Source of the DNA: Lentinus brumalis
Taxonomy: Eukaryota > Basidiomycota > Agaricomycetes > Polyporales > Polyporaceae
Length of the DNA: 64,000 bases
Assembly (NCBI GenBank): GCA_001792895.1
Contig: MARA01000033.1
Span: forward strand, 62,001 to 126,000
Direction: 5' to 3'
In this document: positions 33,015 to 44,044 of the stretch, one piece after another
Position numbering within the stretch: position 1 is the first letter of the stretch
How the letters are laid out: the number at the start of each line of letters is the position of its first letter
The notes under the pieces: generated by a model
Databases searched by the model: none
Told to the model about the DNA's origin: nothing
The model's input: the letters and a program-made list of their open reading frames with translations, nothing else
Translations under genes and position numbers: made by a program

Positions 33015-36000
33015 TCAAATTGTTATCATGTACATGTGCATATCGCTGAAGCTATTCAACCAGAAGTCCTCACAACAATCGAGCACTGTACTGCTCGTCC
33101 ACTCCCGAGGGATGATGCCGTCGCGCCGGGCAATGGCAGGGAAGAGGTGGCAGCTGCGGCGGATGTTCTTTACCTCGACCACGCTCGCAATGAGCGAGCG
33201 GTCACGGTCGCGCTCCCGTGAGACTTTGTAGAGCCCATGCACAGGATCGGGCTGGGTGAAAGGAGTGAACCACTCGACGTACGCGAGCGGACCAGGGTCA
33301 ATGACGTCGGGGATGAGCTGCTTGCGTGCTGCATCAGACAACCTGAAAATAAGTCGCAACCTGCCAATGTGATATCCTAGGCAGAATCAGCACATTGTGA
33401 AGACAGATAGCAAGAGTGTTACGTACCTTGGACACCGGAAGGCCCGCCAGTGCCATCGTTGATGAGGACGGTGTCGAATCGCGCAGGAACGTGCCGGCCG
33501 TGGCGATCGCGTCGTGCAGGGCATGCATGCGCAGCGTCGTGTATCGTCTCCATGATCCCGAGCTGCTGGGCATCCTCCAGAACGAACTTGATCTTGTGGA
33601 AAACCGGGAGAGTTGCGAAGCGGTATGAGACAGTCAGAGCCTCACGCTCGACCTCTTCAGGGGTCAGGGAAGGGTTCCTGTAACCGACGATGTACCGCGC
33701 AAGAGCGTCCCGGATCCACGTGGCACCGTAGTCGTTGACCGCTCTATCGAAAGGGAGCGCCTTGATGTTAGGGTGCTTCGTCATCTTGATGCGCGTGAAC
33801 GAAGGAGGGTCGAGGGGATCGGGAGCTACTGGAGGCGATGGCCGCAAACTAGTCGAACTGCCTGGAGCGGAGTGTTGAGGCTGAAGACGCCACGCAATGT
33901 ACGCTTCGTGGGAGAGGATTTTCTCCCGACGCTCCAGCCAGAGAGTCATCTGTCGGAATTCGTCGCGGTGGTTAGTAGCGCGATAGGCCTCCTTGGCGAA
34001 GTCGATGTGGAGTCTCTCGGTATGCTGTGTGTCGTAGTTATCCGTGGTGCCGAAAAGCTCGATCGAGAGCGGGTAGTGGTCCAGGGAGTGGAGTTTGGGT
34101 AACTTGAAATGGAGACGGATGCCGAGGTCGACAAATATCTGCTTGTCAGCGTGGAACTGGGCCAAAGCAGAGCGAAGCGAGGCGAGGGTGTCATCCGTGT
34201 GTGCGGGGTAGCGAGCCAGGTAGAGGAAGTCCAAGAGGGCACGCACAGCGCGGACAAGTCGAGTGGGCGACATGCCTTCACGGAGAGGAAGGCCAATGAC
34301 AAGAGCGAGAAGGAAGCGGCATATATCGCCGTGCACCTTGCCAGTGACCTTGTGGAGTGTCGTGACACCTCTGAGGAAGAGTCGGATTTGATGGTTAGGA
34401 GGTAGACGTCGTGCGCGCGCATCCAGTTCTTCGGCCCCATAGGCATCCTTCAACCAGGCGAGGAGGTGCTTGATAACGCCCTGGTACAGCTGATGGAGAA
34501 CGTCCGGGGTGATCGAACGGTAGATGTTGACATAGGGGAGGTGCTGCCAGAACGGCTCGCGGATGGGCTTGATTCCAGCCTCGCGACAAGCACGCGAGAA
34601 TGCCGTCGCAGACTCGTCGGCCTTCCGCAGTGCTTCACGAGCCTTGTTTGGGTCCCGCAACGGGCGATCTGGCTGGATAGACTCCCCGAGCTCGTCACGA
34701 GGGATGTCGCATTTGGGGCACATCCCCGTCTTGCAGCACGTTACGAGCAGCTGCTCCGGATAGTCACCAATATACATTGCGAATATCGGGTGACAGCGCC
34801 GGACGACACCATCGCCGCTCGCCATCTCGATCCCATTGATGCCGAACTTCCTCAAGGGTTTGAGTATAGTCGACATGCAGGTATGGAAGAGATTTGCTTG
34901 CACGCGACTGCGAGCGGCCTTGCTGGGGATGTGGTCGAGACGGGAGGAAGGGAGATAGGCGAGTAGGATCTGCCCGCGGCGCCCGGGTTTGCGGCGAACG
35001 TCCTTCGGCAGGTTTCCGATCGTCATGTAGACCGGGTACGCCGTCTTCGAGCCGAAGACGGTGAGTTGTGTCTTATCCGACGAGATGATGATGGGGACGA
35101 TTGTGGCACCAGGTTTCTCCTTCTCGAGCTTCTCCTGTGGCCCGTGAGTCGAGTCAGTTAGTGGGTAGTTCGGGCAGTTTAAGCAGAGGATGGCGGCAAG
35201 GTACTTGCCTGCGTTGACCACCACCAGCGACCAGTGTGCATGTCGAAATACACACGGACTGTTTGATCAGGGTCCGCGTAGTGTCGCTCGGGAGTAAAGA
35301 CAAGTATGCCCGCAAACTCGGGGTCGCCATAGAGTGCACGGACGCAGGCGATGATATCACGATAGAAGACTTCGAAAGCTTCCCCAGCGACGATGATTTC
35401 GCGTCGTATGAAACGCGGACGGCCGGAGGAGAGGTCGTTATCAATTATCGCGTTGAGCTCGCGGACGTTCTTGAAAGAAAGCCCGAGCAGTTGAACAAGC
35501 TACAAGATGACATGTTTATGGAGGAAAGAGTCCTGATATCGAAATCATGACTTACCTCATCAATCTCCAAGAGCTCTGTGACCGCTGTAGAACCAGGCCC
35601 TCGCATCTTCGCCCATCTAGCAACCTGCCAGTCGAGCTTCGAGGCAAAGGGATGGTAGGGGTTCTGAGCGTTGGCAGCCGCATATTGCTGGTAAGCAGTG
35701 CGCTCACGGTCGTCCTTGACAGGTTTCCCGGCATTAGAATCGATTTTGGTGTATGGAATGGGGAAGGTCTTTGCGCGGAGGTGTGCATGTGCGCGCCGCT
35801 GAGCTTCACGAGTACTGTCCTGGTATGCATTGCCGTCTAAGTCTGTGTCTTCGTCACGGTAAACAGAGCTGCTCTGAGCTCCCTCTCGAGCCTGAGGCTC
35901 GCTACGAGGTGGCGGCTCCCATGCAGCTTCCTCCTCAAAGTCATCGGCGCCCTCCTGATCGTCCTGCTCCTCCTCCCACTCCATATCGGCCAAACCCACA

Positions 36001-36374
36001 CCCTGACCATCCTCGCCCCAATCCTCACCATCCTGCTCGTCCACTTCCATCGCTCCGTCGTCGTCATCAGGTTGATACTCGTCGTAGTCATCCCAATCCT
36101 CTGGCTGGTAGTCGCCGAAGTGGTCGCCTTGGAAAGGGACTGCGCCGTTCGAGGAAGAAGAGCCTGAGGGTGACTGAGGAGGAGGAGAAGAAGACTCGGT
36201 AGACGATGAAGATTCGGCCCCGGATGGTTGCTCAGCATGCGCACGAAGGGCAACACACGACGATCTTGAAGTGTGCTCGAGGTGCTGCGCAAGCCCCTTC
36301 GGCGTGAACCAATATTGACAGCCTTGACATTGTTCAGTGGCCTTGCGTGTCCGGTTTCTTAGTTTCTTGGTCAT
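33015..36374 (-). CDS. Plavaka-type DDE transposase
   Basis: Four exons (36374-35556, 35499-35209, 35134-33427, 33376-33015) give 1059 residues in frame. A zinc finger opens the protein (C16, C19, H31, C40). An acidic low-complexity linker follows (about 70-190). The transposase core then runs through LGLSFKNVRELNAIIDND, YFDMHTGRWWW, PIIISSDKTQLTVFGSKTAY, CPKCDIP, SITPDVLHQLYQGVIKHLL, GDICRFLLALVIG and TERLHIDFAKEAYRATNHRD, to a C-terminal region ending SDMHMYMIT. This is a full-length Plavaka protein, the CACTA-related family abundant in basidiomycetes, which cuts and pastes its element in the nucleus. Intron 2 uses a GC donor (CAG|GCAAGT). No frameshift or stop is seen, so it could be active. 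Confidence 0.9.
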
Positions 36375-36751
36375 TCAGGAGCCCGTAGGCATGGATGCGA
36401 GAGGGGAGGCTCAGTGTAAAAGTGTGAGGTGAAAAAGACAGAGCGTGCAGTCGTAAGACTTCGTGTCAATACGTCACCAAACTCCTAACCCGACCCTATG
36501 GTCTTCCCGAAGTGGAGACACTCAAACCGGAGACGCTCAAGCTGTAGGGTTTATGACAAGCCTCATGGACGGGGCTTAAACCGCTAAGGTAAACCAAGCT
36601 CACCAGGTGATAGATTACATGGTAAGCTACTGTTCTACACTGGTTTCATGTACCGCCCTGTGGGCATGTCGTAGAAATCAGAATTCAAGTTGTAAACAAT
36701 ACGGGTTACAATAGAGGGCTAAGCGACTACACAATTGTAAGTACTAGGTTT

Positions 36752-37624
36752 TCAATGGTCACCAAGGCTCTTCCGCCGCCGCTTGCCTGCTCAGTGTCGA
36801 ACGTTGAGTAGTCAGTACATAGTACATAGCACACGACGTACCTGCGCGTGTACCTGAGCCAACCGAGGATGAGGAATCAGAGCCCGTCGCGGATGGAGGG
36901 TACTGTTTGGGCTGAGTAAGTTCAAGATCTTCGAGGAGGCGTGCCTTCAGGCCAGGGTAGATGGTCCTTGCGACGTCTTTAGCTATGGAGCTGCCAAGAC
37001 GGTACTCGAGACGCCTCAGGACACGCTCGTCCATCTCTGGGAAGACGGCCTCCTCGAACCAGTTCTTGAGTTGCACCTCGAGCTTCAGGATGAGCTCAGG
37101 CACGACGTGGTTTTTCATACGCCACTCATATGTGCTCCCGAGGCGTTCGTCGAGCTGCCGGACAGCTGAACTAAACTCCTCGCGGAGGTTGTCAAACGCC
37201 TCTGACGGGAGTTGGAGAGGATAGTAGGTGTGAGAGATTGAAAACTGCACTCACCAAAGTCGTGGGCCGACACAACCACCATCGCCTTCCTCTTCGAACC
37301 GCCCTCTTGGCCGTCGGCCTCCTCGCTGTCACCCTCTTCGCTCGGCTCTGACTCGGCCTCTTCCTGATGCTCTCCACCCTGCTTGCCCTCCTCCTGACTA
37401 CTCCCGGCGGCGTCGTCGTCGCGATGTCCGGCTTTTCTGGCCGCATGAAGAGCGGCGTAGAGCGCTTTGTCGGCATCCTCCTCGCAGCACTTGTACGCAG
37501 CGAAGAGGTCCAGATAGTCGTTGTATGAGAACTTAGCATAGGAAGATAGTTGCGCGACTCGTTGAGTGCAGAAAGTAGAGAGAGCAAGCAGTCTGGTGAT
37601 GACTAAGCGACGATCCTCATCCAT
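36752..37624 (-). CDS. Acidic hypothetical protein with nuclear-signal-like tail
   Basis: Three exons (37624-37255, 37201-36842, 36786-36752) give 254 residues. The N-terminus (MDEDRRLVITRLLALSTFCT) is helical. Residues about 60-110 are Glu/Asp/Gly/Ser-rich. The second exon is helical with regular charged heptads (EFSSAVRQLDERLGSTYEWR, LEVQLKNWFEEAVFPEMDER), probably coiled coil. The third tiny exon adds KRRRKS, a basic stretch that resembles a nuclear localisation signal. I do not recognise a family. It is divergent from the DUF6532 gene across 196 bp and follows the Plavaka gene on the same strand, so it is probably part of the same inserted block. Confidence 0.6.
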
Positions 37625-37820
37625 GGTGGTGGTTAGAGGAAGGGTGTGAAGTTCCGAAACTCACCGAACCTCGGCGAGCTCGATGACGTCATATGCCTCC
37701 CTGCCTGTATATATGCCTCCGGCCGCGCGGCACGTCTCTACGGTCACCACCCACTCTACTACTTATCTTCCGATTCTATCCACGCTTAATCCTACTTTAA
37801 CTTGTGATTTAATTGCACCC

Positions 37821-40665
37821 ATGGGCCATCGACGTAGCGTCGTCTACTCTGACAGCTCCGACGAGGAGACACAGGAGGTTGCTCCCGCCAGGCGTAAGTC
37901 TTCATCTTCATATGGTCGCAGACTTGAACTGAGCTGGCTCCATCTATATAGCATCACGCGGCGCGAAGGAAAGGGCATCGGAAGGTGCGCACGATACGCA
38001 ATATCTACTGAGCACAAGAGATCTGACTCGAACCTGCGGCCGCCGTGCAGCCTGGCAGCCCCTCGTCCCTATCTCCCGCGCACAGTCCCAGCACGCGCAG
38101 TCCGACCCATCTGACAAGCAATCAGGTGAGCGCGTGTCAACACTGTGGGCCGAAGCTTCTTGCTCACCGTCTAGCGGATGATCCAGGCAAGTCGAGGCCA
38201 AAGTCGAAGTCGAAGAGCAAGGAAGAAATCGAGTCCGGCCGCGACAACTACGCTGCACCTGACATCAATTTCAATGCCTCCGACGACGAGCGTGCCCGAC
38301 GTGCGGCTGCCAGGAAGAACTCCCAAGAGCAGACTGTGAGTACTGATTCAACTACCTCCTCTGCTGTGCGCTCACCACTCACAATGGCAGCCCACCCCTG
38401 CGCTGCAGTCCCACTCATCGAAGAGGGCAGCTCACAAGGAACAGCGCAACGAAGAGTCAGAGTCTTCATCCAGCAGCGACTCTGACAACGACAAGTCGTC
38501 AGGTGACGAGGACAACGCCGAGAATACCGAACATAGCGACCTGGAGGAGCTCGAGAAGGATCCGCGCGCGCTGGAGGCGCAGTTTGAAGCTGAGGTATGT
38601 GTCCACCGTCACTCGCACACTTGTGGTCGCTCCTGATGTTTCGCCCCTTGGTAATCTTCAGGCTGCAAACTGGGCCGACGACGATGATGACGAACATCAG
38701 GACCCGCCGCAGCGTAGTCAATCAGGAAACCCGCATCGCGACAAGCGTCACTCTCACTCAGAGTCAGCGCAGGCCCATTCGCATTCTGCCTCCCATGAAG
38801 ACAAAGTATCCTCGAACAAGAAACGCGCCAAGCTTGTGCAAACGAGCGAGTCAGACGCCAGCGACGACGACGACATCCGCGTGAGTACTGCTAACCTCTT
38901 TGGCCTTACGCACACTCTCATTATTTGTCTGTTTCTCGCAGATTCATCACACCGCGAAGAAGCGCAAGTCAAGTTCCGAGCGGCTCGACGACGGCAAGAC
39001 AAGGTCCAGTGACAAGAATCCCGATCGTATAGCAGGCGACGATGGTGGTTCGCGTGACAAACCACGCGGTGGCGATCGTACCGTCGATTCTGAGCGAAAG
39101 GTGCGTCAGGACAATCGCGAGAACTCTCGCAATGTCTATGGAGGCCCAGACAAGAGGCAGCCTGGTGGGAAGGGCACTGCCATGGCAGGTACGTACTGTT
39201 TTTAGTCTGTCATCTGACCATTTGACTCTAAATCTCGAACGACGCACGTCTCAGCTGCGCAGAAGACCCATGGAGAGGCTCACAAGTCAGGTCAAAAACG
39301 CAAGAAGGCTCGTGAGGTACGTCCTCAAACTGAATGTAGTCATGGAGATGGCTCTCATGTCGTCCCCCTCTGCTGGCAGGATATCAATTGGGCGCACCCT
39401 TCCGAAGACGACTGCCATGAGCCACCACGCAAGCTCAAGCGATCGCAAAAGCACAGAAAGGCAAAAGTATGGCATCATCGGCCTCCCGTTAGCGCACCCC
39501 ACTCACTCTGATCACCAGGGCGGTGACGGCGGCAACAGCGACAGCTCGAGCTCGGAGTCGGGCAGCGACGAGTCAGAGCTCGGAAGCGACTCGGACGACT
39601 CGGACAGCGACGGCATCGACCTCGTACTGCGGAAGCATGGCGGTCGCCTCAAGCTGAAGAAGCAGCGCCCTCGAGTGCGACGCGTCGCCAAGCAAGCAAT
39701 CGAGGACATGCTTATCAATGTTTGCACTGTTAACGCGTACCCCGACGGTCCTGACAAGACCAACGAGTTCGCTCAAAGCTCGCTCAGACGTAGCGCGAAG
39801 GCACTTGGGGATACGGACATCGCGCGTCGCCTCAAGCACGACGACAAGTACTGGAAAAAGCTCGCGACGATTGTGAGTTCTAACTATCGTTTGTACTCGC
39901 TGTTTGACTGACACATATACAGCCTCTCCAGCGTGTGCCGAACTTCCGGGGCAAGATCAAGAAGGTTACGGATACGCTTGTCAAGCGGGCATACGGGCTC
40001 AAGCAAGGCGATGCGCTCAAGGTGATCTGGCTCCAAGAGGGCCTTCGGTACATATTTCCCTTCGACTATGAGGTGTGTTACTTTCTTATAGTATGGACTG
40101 CTCTGACATTTCGCACCACATCCAGAAAAAGACTATCGTCGATACGGAGCCATACAGCACATCTGTCTTCGTCGAAGCGTTGACAGACTGCTTCTTTGCA
40201 AGACCTCGGAGCTACGGGTACCGGATTGTGTCGCACTTCAGGTCCTCTCTCGCTGAGGCCCCTCATGAGAAGGAGATTCCTGCTGCTATGCTCGCGCTAG
40301 TGGCCACGGCGGTACGTCTACTGGTTGCACATATCTACCAGTACTGATGGCTCTTATAGATATATGCGTCGATCGACGACTACCGCAATGTTCGCTTCGA
40401 AGCCGGCGACTTCAAGAGCAACTTGTTCATCGATATATACCGCCAGAACATTGCAGCGCTATCGGAGTTCAAGACCGAGAAGCCGGGCAAGTACCATCGG
40501 TTCATGCAAGGCCTCTTCAAGGAAGTCTGGTACGTCATTCCGTCATTCCACACCTGCAGTTACCGAGGCCCTCATGCTGATATTTGCAGCACCTGGACTG
40601 GTGCTGGAGCACCTCACACGCAGGTGAAGAGCTTTCTGAACACGAAGGGTATGACCGACGATTAG
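37821..40665 (+). CDS. DUF6532 domain protein
   Basis: About a dozen exons with 50-70 nt introns. The N-terminal half is highly charged: SDSSDEETQE, long Ser/Asp/Lys tracts, KSRPKSKSKSKEEIESG, and an acidic segment DSDDSDSDGIDLVLR. The C-terminal 230 residues form the DUF6532 domain: RVRRVAKQAIEDMLINVCTV, AYGLKQGDALKVIWL, TEPYSTSVFVEALTDCFF, IPAAMLALVATAIYASIDDY, GDFKSNLFIDIYRQNI. The domain is typical of agaricomycete genomes, often in many copies, with no known biochemical role. The polyacidic/basic half suggests a nuclear or chromatin setting. The gene lies within the inserted block, which would explain how such genes spread. Stop at 40663-40665. Confidence 0.8.
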
Positions 40666-40903
40666 ATAGCCTTGTACGCTGTTTCTACGTAGTATATAAT
40701 GAAGACTACTAGCAAAGCTATAAACGGCGTGATTATTGATGGTTAAGAAACGTTATAAGCCGCATAAGAATGATCATTGAACGCACACTTAGCTCCATTC
40801 TAGCGCTAAAATGTTGACATGATGTTGCTCACCTGCTCATCAGGGAGACCGCATTTCGGCGCCTAAACGCCGTTGCAGCCACCCGATCTTGTTGCAGCCC
40901 GTT

Positions 40904-40937
40904 GCACTCTATAGCACAATATTGTGCTATAGAGTGC
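40904..40937. repeat. Perfect 34-bp palindrome, CTATAG type
   Basis: Two 17-bp arms (GCACTCTATAGCACAAT and its exact complement) meet with no spacer. The right arm (CAATATTGTGCTATAGAG) recurs as a near copy at 42035. Confidence 0.85.
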
Positions 40938-42031
40938 ACTCGATGTAAAACACCGAAATGCTGGGCTGAACATCTTCCTGCAAGTTCATAGGTACGTCAG
41001 CCAGGAGATCAAGCCCTCGAGAGCATTGGAAGATGTCGTAGCGAGACCAGAATCACAGCGGAGACACGAAGTTTTGACGCCCGACACGTTGGAAGTCGTC
41101 GGAGATTGTCGGAACACACAAGCGCCAACTGATCTGTTATCATCTGGTCTCCCGGAACGACGGACTTCACCCTTCTTTTCTCTCTCCATCACCTCCCTCC
41201 ACTACTACTTGTTGCAACTCACTTGCTCTGTCTCCCCCATCCGTTTGCACCTCTCGGCACACGCCCGCCAATGCAAGGAGCTCGGTACGCAGACACTCTC
41301 GCTCACGATTCTCGCCACCTTTGCGGACCACCTGCTCCGTCTTGCGCGGCCGCTATCCGCTCAACTCGCATACCCTCGCCGCCGCCGCCACGCGCCTTAC
41401 GTTCGCTCACACTACATTCCGCCCTCCTCAACTGCTCTCACCACCGGCCCCCACAGTCCTCCCGCCAATCAGTCTTTGCTCTGCTCAAGCTCGCCTGTGT
41501 CATGACTCCCTCAAGCGCGCCTCGTTGCCTGTCTTCAAGTTTCGCTCGCTTTCGCGTTGCCAGTGTACGTCCTCAGCGCTTTTCAATCAGCTTTGCAACT
41601 TGCCCTAGCCCAGACCATTGTGCTCGCCCGCTCCCGCTCGCTCGCTTGCCCTGGACCCACATCCTGGTACTTGGCGACTGTTCTTGACCGTCGTACCAGA
41701 CTGTTCTCGTCTTGACGTCCTCCTTTCGACAGTGCTCCGCCGACGCCTCCTCCAAGAAGCCTTTCCACGTCATCTCTCACCTGCCAAAGACCTCGTCGTC
41801 TCCCCATCGTCGATGTCACTCCGGACCCTCGATATCCTTCCCTCTGCTCTCTACTGTCTCTTGTCTGTGTCGTCTCATCTACGTAGTCATGTATACTAAC
41901 TTCTGTACCGTATTTACTGCTCAATGATGATTTTATGTCGCTATATGATGCATGGTGTGCTGGTACAAGTAGCAATACATTTTCGACCTAATTTCGACCG
42001 TGATCATTGCCTTTTCTGGACGCCTCTGTTG
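40938..42031. other. Gene-free CT-rich segment between palindromes
   Basis: A pyrimidine-rich stretch (about 41,160-41,870) has only short overlapping ORFs and no domains. The flanking CTATAG palindromes suggest a small non-autonomous element or the subterminal part of the 9.47-kb insertion. Confidence 0.45.
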
Positions 42032-42136
42032 GGCAATATTGCGCTATAGAGCACTATAGAGCGAGTAGTGGCCGCAATATAGAGGGGGGGTGGCAATGGC
42101 GCAATGGACGCTATATTGCCAATAGAGCGCTATAGA
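42032..42136. repeat. Cluster of CTATAG/CAATATTG inverted repeats
   Basis: GGCAATATTGCGCTATAGAG near 42032 pairs with GCTATATTGCC near 42110, and two further GCGCTATAGAG-like units are interspersed. The motif matches the palindrome at 40904-40937. Confidence 0.7.
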
Positions 42137-42254
42137 GAGGATGTCGGTCTTCCTGATGCTCCGTTAGCACACCACCATTCAAAATGTCGCTCATTCGCTA
42201 CACAGTACCAATTAGCCCTACTTGCGCTCATTAGCGACAAATGGCGCAAAATGA

Positions 42255-42277
42255 CAAGGTAGGTTTTTCGAGATGTA
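42255..42277 (-). repeat. Right imperfect inverted repeat of the 9.47-kb insertion
   Basis: On the minus strand this starts TACATCTCGAAAAACCT and pairs with 32810-32832. The adjacent sequence 42180-42250 holds short repeats of the CATTAGCG/CATTCGC type. Confidence 0.5.
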
Positions 42278-42479
42278 TGTCCGCGGGCACACCGCCTTCG
42301 AATCCGAGGGAAGACAGGCAGACCTCTCGAACCCCGAAGATGGCGGACTACGCGTTGCGGTGCTTGTTGCGATGCCGTCTCCTCCTCGGGGGCCGCAGCA
42401 TGCGGGCAGCGCCTCCATCGACTCGGGGATCTCGCCCGAGTTGTGTCTTGGTACTGTTCTCACATCCATCCGCCGATGA
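42278..42479 (+). pseudogene. Single-pass membrane protein copy C, 3' part
   Basis: This encodes a tail fragment: FESEGRQADLSNPEDGGLRV, then AVLVAMP and GISPELCLGT. It matches the end of copy B (HGGLRVAVFIAMP, STELCLGT) but has no helix or start of its own. It directly follows the right inverted repeat of the 9.5-kb insertion and supplies the part missing from 32345-32809. Confidence 0.6.
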
Positions 42480-43395
42480 GCCTTTATCTCTTTCTCACAG
42501 CTGTTTCGTCTCTCTTCATCTCTTGTAGACGCATTTCTGCTATTCAGACTTCAGACAAGTCACCGTATAGGTCTGAGCGCGACTATCGCCGAGTTTCGAT
42601 CACTGTCATAGGCGCCTTCTACAAACTTATCTCATATCTCGATCCTCGCGCCCAAACACCTTTCGATTGCGCAGCGACCACGAACATCCCTCTTCAACTT
42701 ACTACCGTCATCTGTCGAGGATCTCTTCAGTTCTTGCCAAAATGCCACTTACACATCTTTGTGCGTGCACAGACTACTTACTTCAGTCTTCTGCAGTCGT
42801 CAGTCAACAATGGGAGGACCTACTTATAAATGATGACTCGCGCCCTTCGTTAGCAGATGACAGCACCGCAGTGCTTCACTTCCGATGTCTATCTGTATCG
42901 ACTAGCTGAGGGGGTCTCTCATCCTTTTCCGTATCCTCCTAAGGTCACCGCACGAGCGTTGAACCATGACTAACAGGCTGCGGTGACTGTGGTCACCGGT
43001 ACGTCTGCAACTTAGAACTCGTAGTGTGTTCGCAATTACAGATGTAGACTTTCCTCTACAGCCTTATGATGAAAACCTCAGGCTGTGAATCGTATCCAGG
43101 CTGTACAGATGCTCGAGGTGCGTGCCTTCCGTGGACCTGAAAAGCGGCGCACTAACATAAAGCGTAGAGTTCCTTCCACTGTATGTCGTGGAGGTGCGCC
43201 GCCCATCTCTTGAAGAGGCCGGTCGCTCGCAAGGCTGCGAACGTGGTATATGATGGGAATGGAAGAGAACGGCGGAAACTCATAAAGCACTACGTCTGGA
43301 TTTGACTCGGATGGTGACGGCGACACGGTGAGTGCCTGCATAGTCGGTTCAGGTATGACAGAGGACTCACGCGCTCATCGGCGGGTTTCTTTGTC
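42480..43395. other. Intergenic, no gene recognised
   Basis: There are only short ORFs without domains. A further coding exon of the membrane-protein tail may lie just inside, because a GTAC donor-like site follows CTTG at the ELCLG codons. Confidence 0.4.
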
Positions 43396-44044
43396 CAACC
43401 ATTGGTATGCGGCAAGTCCCCGGTGCCTCTTCGCCACTATGGAGGACCATCCGTCAAGTACCCTGGAAATTGGGCTTTGTCGTCATCGGACGGGGGCCGG
43501 CGGGGTGGGAACGGATCAATCCACCAAGCCACCGCCCCGGACGCTTTGGTCGAGATCCCCTTCGATGGTCGTCCACTCTACTTCGAAGCGTACTGTTCTT
43601 CAGCTTATCAGATAGACAACAGGGACGGCTTTTGCCCTCTTTGGCATCATACCTCCCAGCAGCCAAAACGACCGCCCACCCGCTGCTTCATACTCCGTCG
43701 ACAACAGTGACTCCAGCCACATAATCCTTTGCCCTTCGCGACTGACCGCCAGTGCAATCAGAACTTCTTCGGCGTGTATCACCTTGCGGAAGGCAACCAC
43801 ACGGTCGCAATCACCGCCACAGCTGCATCCGCCAGTGCGCCATACATCGGTGACCATCTCTTGCTATGCGAAAGCACCCTCCACGCCATCCGAAGCGGCG
43901 CAGACTTCGGCGAGTGGACAGAATGGGCAATCTCGCCGCCCAGAATGCGGTATCATAATTGGTGCTACCCTCGGCGGTGTATTCCTCATTTTTGGCTTAG
44001 GCATCTTCGTCTATGTCTGTGAGTATACGCATGAGGCGGCGTAG
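43396..44044 (+). pseudogene. Decayed copy of the Skg6-like membrane protein
   Basis: Fragments of the intact gene at 45771-47286 appear in order but in three frames. GGPSVKYPGNWALSSSDGG and GSIHQATAPDALVEI come first (about 43440-43570), then FALFGIIPPSSQNDRPPAAS (about 43630), then PFATDRQCNQNFFGVYHLAE and NHTVAITATAASASAP (about 43730-43850). A transmembrane helix, IIIGATLGGVFLIFGLGIFV, follows (about 43960-44020). Frameshifts separate the blocks and no tail follows. It is a tandem duplicate that has decayed. Confidence 0.8.

Larger units (their letters stand above)
32810..42277. mobile_element. 9.47-kb insertion with Plavaka transposase and cargo
   Basis: The block lies between the two halves of a membrane-protein gene. 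Its ends carry 23-bp imperfect inverted repeats (18 of 23 match; core AAAAACCT), followed inside by CGCTAATGAG-type repeats on both sides. It contains a complete Plavaka transposase, a 254-residue acidic protein and a DUF6532 protein, plus a palindrome-bounded gene-free segment. No target duplication was found. Plavaka belongs to the CACTA-like DDE transposons of fungi, which commonly carry extra genes. The block may be one large element or several nested ones. Confidence 0.55.
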
